From: Brevinema_A sp051647535
GTDB lineage: Bacteria; Spirochaetota; Brevinematia; Brevinematales; Brevinemataceae
Reading direction: 5' to 3'
Assembly: GCA_051647535.1 (NCBI GenBank)
Contig: JBOFEA010000018.1
Coordinates: 1 to 64,000, forward strand
DNA length: 64,000 nt
The notes below the pieces were generated by a model. It made no database searches and had not been told where the DNA came from. It worked only from the letters and a program-made list of their open reading frames with translations. This document shows, piece after piece, positions 60,624 through 64,000 of the stretch. A program made the translations under genes and the position numbers. Each line of letters begins with the position of its first letter. Position 1 is the first letter of the stretch.

Positions 60624-62188
60624 TATGAAATCTTCTCCATATATTCCGGAGCAGAAACACCGAGCAGATCCAGACCTGTATGAATAATGTTTCTAGCGGC
60701 ACAACATACTGCCAAACGGGATTTTTCTTCCGGTTGGTCTATAATTCTGCATGCTTTGTAAAATTTGTGAAAATGTCCTGCTAGATTTTCCAAATAATTA
60801 GGAAGTTTATGAATTTCATGAGTTTGGGCTATTTCTAAAAGGATATCTTCAAATTTGATCATTTCAAGAATTAAACGCCGTTCAATAATATCGGAAAAAG
60901 TTGAAAATTCAGGGGATTGTTTAGAGTTTTGCAGAACCGAACAAATACGAGCATGTGCATATTGAATATAGAATACAGGATTATCATCATTTGCACTTTT
61001 TGCTGTTTCCAAATCAAAATCCACTGTTGAGTTCATAGGGCGTCTGGTGAGTAAATATCTTGCAGCATCGGTACCGATTTCGTCAATCACTTCATCCAGC
61101 GTAATAATATCTCCTGTTCTTTTACTCATTCGAACCGGTTGTCCGTGTCTTAAGAGATTAACCATTTGTCCTAAAATAATGGATAGTTTGCCTCCTAATA
61201 CTTTTACTGCTGCTGAAATTCTCTCAACATAACCATGGTGGTCAAATCCTAGGATATTGATTAATGTGGAATATCCTCTAGATAATTTGTTATAATGATA
61301 CGCAATGTCTGAAGCAAGATACGTATATGAACCGTCGCTTTTTATCAATACTCTGTCTTTATCGTCTTTACTGTATTCTGTTGATTTGAACCATAAAGCA
61401 CCATCTAATTGATAAACGCTGTCTTTCTTTTTCAAATATTCAATCACAGATTCAACCGAATGATTTTTATACAAACTTTTTTCCGAAAACCAATTGTCAA
61501 ATTCAGTTCGAAACTTTTTTAATGTTTCTGCTTGCATACTCTGCATAATGATTTCCGGTGGAAGATTAGTCTTTTTGCACTGTTCTGCCAAATCTTTGAT
61601 GTAGGTACCGTGATAACCGTCTTCAGGAATTTCTTTATTTTCAAGGCAGGCATTTACGCTTGCACGAAGATGAGCGATTTGTACTCCTGCATCGTTGACA
61701 TAAAATTCTCTGAATACTGTTGCTCCACAAAATTTCAACAGTCTTGCCAAACTATCTCCAACTGCTGCCCAACGTGCATGACCTATATGTAAAGGACCTG
61801 TCGGATTGGCACTGATATATTCTAATAATATACTTTGTCCTTGAAGGGAAGTATTTTGACCGAATGCTTGTTCAGAGATAATTTGTTCAAATTTGTTCTT
61901 TAAATATTCCTTGCTGAGAAAAAAATTCAAATATCCAGGTCCTGCAATATCAATTTTTTCGAATATGGGATAAGTATGAAGTTCCGAATATAATTCTTCT
62001 GCAATGGTTCGTGGATTTTTCTTTAAAATACCAGCCAAACTCATTGCAATCGGAGTTGCATAATCTCCGTATTCTTCAGTTTCCGAGTATTCTATAGGAA
62101 TATATGGGAGAGAAATGCTTTGTTTATTTAAAATTTCTTGAATCAAAAAACGAATATATTGTTTTGTTGATAAATCCAAGTGATTCAT
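60623..62188 (-). CDS. argS: Arginyl-tRNA synthetase
   Basis: The 521-residue class I enzyme charges tRNA-Arg. It shows the N-terminal ArgRS domain (IEYSETEEYGDYATPIAMSL) and the HIGH motif ANPTGPLHIGHARWAAVGD. It also has a KMSK-like loop VRMSKRTGDIITL and the C-terminal anticodon-binding DALR domain, with the end pattern CCAARNIIHTGLDLLGVSAP. It is slightly short for the family. GAGGAGAAC precedes ATG. It overlaps the previous gene by four bases (ATGA) and the next by one. Confidence 0.96.
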   Translation of the reverse strand: MNHLDLSTKQYIRFLIQEILNKQSISLPYIPIEYSETEEYGDYATPIAMSLAGILKKNPRTIAEELYSELHTYPIFEKIDIAGPGYLNFFLSKEYLKNKFEQIISEQAFGQNTSLQGQSILLEYISANPTGPLHIGHARWAAVGDSLARLLKFCGATVFREFYVNDAGVQIAHLRASVNACLENKEIPEDGYHGTYIKDLAEQCKKTNLPPEIIMQSMQAETLKKFRTEFDNWFSEKSLYKNHSVESVIEYLKKKDSVYQLDGALWFKSTEYSKDDKDRVLIKSDGSYTYLASDIAYHYNKLSRGYSTLINILGFDHHGYVERISAAVKVLGGKLSIILGQMVNLLRHGQPVRMSKRTGDIITLDEVIDEIGTDAARYLLTRRPMNSTVDFDLETAKSANDDNPVFYIQYAHARICSVLQNSKQSPEFSTFSDIIERRLILEMIKFEDILLEIAQTHEIHKLPNYLENLAGHFHKFYKACRIIDQPEEKSRLAVCCAARNIIHTGLDLLGVSAPEYMEKIS

Positions 62189-62409
62189 CGATTGTTCTCC
62201 TCAGAAATCAATTTTCTGTCAAAAGAGATACTTAATCCTAAAATAATTGTTAATAATCCCAAATTTAATATTAGAATAGTGAAAAAAGCTTTTACGGTTT
62301 CATAGTCTCTTGTGATTGTTGAGCACATCATGTAGCCAAGTAATACAAGGGTAATTCCGCTAAGCGTGAGAATCCAATTGTATTTTGTCATTTGTTTTTT
62401 TTGAACCAT
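62185..62409 (-). CDS. Small two-helix membrane protein
   Basis: The 74-residue protein has two hydrophobic helices (WILTLSGITLVLLGYMMC and AFFTILILNLGLLTIILGL) with a short charged loop between and a basic N-terminus (VQKKQMTKYN). No family is recognised. AGGAG six bases upstream places the start at ATG 62409; the frame is open to 62436. Either way it overlaps the end of the upstream SprT-like gene by about 50 bases or more and the argS start by four, so it is translationally linked to both. Confidence 0.65.
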   Translation of the reverse strand: MVQKKQMTKYNWILTLSGITLVLLGYMMCSTITRDYETVKAFFTILILNLGLLTIILGLSISFDRKLISEENNR

Positions 62410-62959
62410 TTGTAGCTCCTTTTTTTCTCGTTTCAATCGAATAGTATTTAGCCAATATATAGTCTAAATTTTTTAAAGATTCTATTAAAGCGTTTTCTAA
62501 TTCTTCTCCGCTTTGTCTTTTTTGATTTTGTTTGGTATTACGGGGGGATTTTTCACAAATTTCTTTCATATTTTGGTCCACTCTTTCGTATAAAATATCT
62601 TTCAACATTTTTTTTGCTTCGTTGTATTGATAAAACATTTTTTCACGTTTTCTAAATTCTATGGTGTGAACTTTTTGGCCTTTTCTTCGTATTAGCAAAG
62701 AATCTCTATCTTCAAAATGAAGCATTTCATGATAAATAACAAATTCCAATGCTGTTAACGGTACATTCGGTTTTAGTAGAATAGGATGAATTTTTATCTC
62801 ATTTTTTTTTGCGTGATATGTACCGAAAGTGATATTTTTTTTATTTGTTTTATCTTGTCCTTTGGATAATTTAATCTCTGGAAGGTCTGTGAAATGGAAA
62901 TATTTGTTATTAATTTCTTTTAAACATTTTTCCAAGATATCTGAATATTGTGTTGTCAA
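62360..62959 (-). CDS. SprT-like zinc metalloprotease-type protein
   Basis: The 199-residue protein has the metalloprotease motif HExxH in EFVIYHEMLHFEDRD near residue 78, with a third possible ligand in KVHTIEFRKRE downstream, the arrangement of SprT/YgjP-type proteins. A basic C-terminal tail (RNTKQNQKRQSGEE, TRKKGATNGSKKTND) could bind nucleic acid. The gene begins inside the thiL stop (ATGA overlap). Its role may be in protein or DNA-protein crosslink turnover, but this is inferred from the family only. Confidence 0.75.
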   Translation of the reverse strand: MTTQYSDILEKCLKEINNKYFHFTDLPEIKLSKGQDKTNKKNITFGTYHAKKNEIKIHPILLKPNVPLTALEFVIYHEMLHFEDRDSLLIRRKGQKVHTIEFRKREKMFYQYNEAKKMLKDILYERVDQNMKEICEKSPRNTKQNQKRQSGEELENALIESLKNLDYILAKYYSIETRKKGATNGSKKTNDKIQLDSHA

Positions 62960-63924
62960 TGTTGAAATCCTCTAAATTCGTCCGGAGAGTGATGGGATTT
63001 TTTCCAAAATATTTTTGATATTTCCTGTGCCGAAAGAATTCTTCCTATTTGTGTAATAAAAATTCCTTTTTTTTGCAGTTCTTCTTCATTTAAAATTTCC
63101 GGAGAAGTGAATAGCAGTTCATAATCTTCTCCTCCGATGAGAGCATTTTTTTTGTAGTAATTTTGATGTTCTTGGAAATTTTCTTTTCCTATTTTTTCGA
63201 TGTTTAAAGGTAATGAATCCGCATCTAAATAAAAATTTACTTCAGAAGCTCTGCATAGTTTGATTAAATCTTCTACTAAACCATCACTAATGTCTATCGC
63301 AGAGGAAATACGAAACTTATTTAAAGTTGAAACGTAATCTAATCGTGGAGTAGGATAGTAATGTCTTTTGTGAAAATATGCCAGATCTTTCATGGGCAGG
63401 AATTTGGTTTTTAATTCCTTATCAAGCCATAGCTTTGAATCTCCTAATGTACCTGTGCAGTAAATAAAGTCACCTTTTTGAGCTGACGAACGAAGCCAAG
63501 GTTTGTTCAATGCTTTTCCAATCACGGTTACAGAAGCAAAAAACTCATTTGAACGAACCAAATCGCCTCCAATTAATTCTCCTGGGAAATCTTTAAAAAA
63601 TAATCTGATTCCTGAAATAAAAGATTGAAGATCTTGGTTTTTCCAGTATTTAGGTAGGGAAAGAGCTAAGGTGTATGATATAGGAATACCGCCCATAGCA
63701 GCAATATCACTAGCATTTGATGCAAATAATTTATATGCGACTTCTTTCCATTCCGCTTTATTTTTGATAAAATGAACGTTTTCAACTACAGCATCGGTTG
63801 CTACTAATTGATTGCCGTTAATAACAGCTGTATCGTCGCCTATGCCTATACCTTTTGAAGATTCAAATAATACTTTAAGATCAGCGATAATTTCCAATTC
63901 ATTTTTTAGCGAACTGTTCTGCAT
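62956..63924 (-). CDS. thiL: Thiamine-monophosphate kinase
   Basis: The 322-residue enzyme phosphorylates thiamine monophosphate to thiamine diphosphate, the active cofactor. The family signature is near the N-terminus: GIGIGDDTAVINGNQLVATDA and VENVHF, which bind Mg-ATP. It continues with ASDIAAMGGIPISYTLALSLP, GGDLVRS and SSAIDISDGLVEDL; the late LIGGEDYELLFTS is also typical. No other thi genes are here, which fits salvage of thiamine. It heads the overlapping minus-strand operon; the upstream partial gene ends ten bases before it. Confidence 0.95.
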   Translation of the reverse strand: MQNSSLKNELEIIADLKVLFESSKGIGIGDDTAVINGNQLVATDAVVENVHFIKNKAEWKEVAYKLFASNASDIAAMGGIPISYTLALSLPKYWKNQDLQSFISGIRLFFKDFPGELIGGDLVRSNEFFASVTVIGKALNKPWLRSSAQKGDFIYCTGTLGDSKLWLDKELKTKFLPMKDLAYFHKRHYYPTPRLDYVSTLNKFRISSAIDISDGLVEDLIKLCRASEVNFYLDADSLPLNIEKIGKENFQEHQNYYKKNALIGGEDYELLFTSPEILNEEELQKKGIFITQIGRILSAQEISKIFWKKSHHSPDEFRGFQH

Positions 63925-63934
63925 ATTTTAATCC

Positions 63935-64000
63935 TTACCGCATACGTCCAATAGCTGACTGCTGAAGCCCTTTAATATCCGACAGTTTTCCTAAAATAAT
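63935..64000 (-). CDS. C-terminal end of an unidentified gene (truncated by the window)
   Basis: The minus strand carries an open frame from the window edge to a TAA, giving 21 residues that end KGLQQSAIGRMR. The stop is ten bases upstream of the thiL start, which suggests it belongs to the same operon. Too little remains to name it. The short gap and uninterrupted frame are the only support. Confidence 0.45.
   Translation of the reverse strand: MILGKLSDIKGLQQSAIGRMR

Noticed and set aside
1..64000. CRISPR array, insertion sequence, integrase, prophage or toxin-antitoxin genes
   Set aside because: No regularly spaced repeats, transposase, integrase or phage-type genes were seen on either strand; the window reads as a core chromosome.

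Overview
The window looks like part of the chromosome of an AT-rich spirochaete. The evidence is three FlaB-type periplasmic flagellins, an FlgJ-like rod protein without a muramidase domain, many small lipoproteins with relaxed spirochaete-style lipoboxes (FSSC, STSC, LSNC, SVSC), a TPR-TamB-BamA outer-membrane block, and Rnf, PTS and glycogen genes. FlaB reads closest to treponeme-type FlaB. The low G+C and gene content would also suit Brevinema-like lineages, so the genus is left open. I saw no rRNA, tRNA, CRISPR array, insertion sequence or prophage gene.

Layout. 0-3 kb: a tiny secreted peptide and glycogen phosphorylase. 3-14 kb: a membrane-spanning SMC/YhaN-like ATPase, a secreted TPR protein, TamB and BamA. 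14-17 kb: three lipoproteins, then flgJ and flaB with sigma-28-like promoters. 17-24 kb: recO and a putative zinc protein on the minus strand, then a promoter and a five-gene operon, rnfC, rnfD-G (fused), rnfE, rnfA and moxR. 24-29 kb: a lipoprotein arylsulfotransferase, two tandem ferritin-like genes and glgB. 29-34 kb: a TPR/NHL/vWA protein, coaE and a SpoIID-domain lipoprotein. 34-44.5 kb, almost all minus strand: lspA, ileS, two more flagellins, recG, mazG, nusB, a SurA/PpiC-like gene and murI. 44.8-55.6 kb: an unknown 489-residue protein, a lipoprotein and a split amino-sugar PTS system (crr; nagB-like, nagB-nagA fusion, ptsI, ptsH; MATE exporter; nagE-type EIICB). 55.8-60 kb: lipoproteins, an acyl-CoA synthetase and an outer-membrane protein. 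60-64 kb: a tightly overlapping minus-strand operon, thiL, SprT-like, small membrane protein, argS and S4 protein.

Two systems stand out. First, the Rnf-like operon keeps the C, D, G, E and A subunits, but rnfB is absent. The RnfC subunit has lost the glycine-rich flavin/NADH motif. The RnfA and RnfE subunits have lost all four cysteines that normally hold the intramembrane iron-sulfur site. RnfD and RnfG are fused, and a MoxR ATPase closes the operon. It looks like a rewired flavoprotein complex rather than an ordinary NADH:ferredoxin pump. Second, the amino-sugar operon carries two NagB-family domains, and neither has the catalytic Asp72. One has also lost Asp141 and His143 but keeps the RTRxK allosteric segment. 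The other is fused to an intact NagA. The rest of the GlcNAc uptake route (EIICB, EIIA, HPr, EI, NagA) looks functional, so the NagB pair has either changed mechanism or become regulatory.

Smaller points of interest are a degenerate ferritin-like pair, a lipoprotein gene whose start region copies a flagellin leader, and a sigma-28-like -10 element in front of the SMC-like ATPase.
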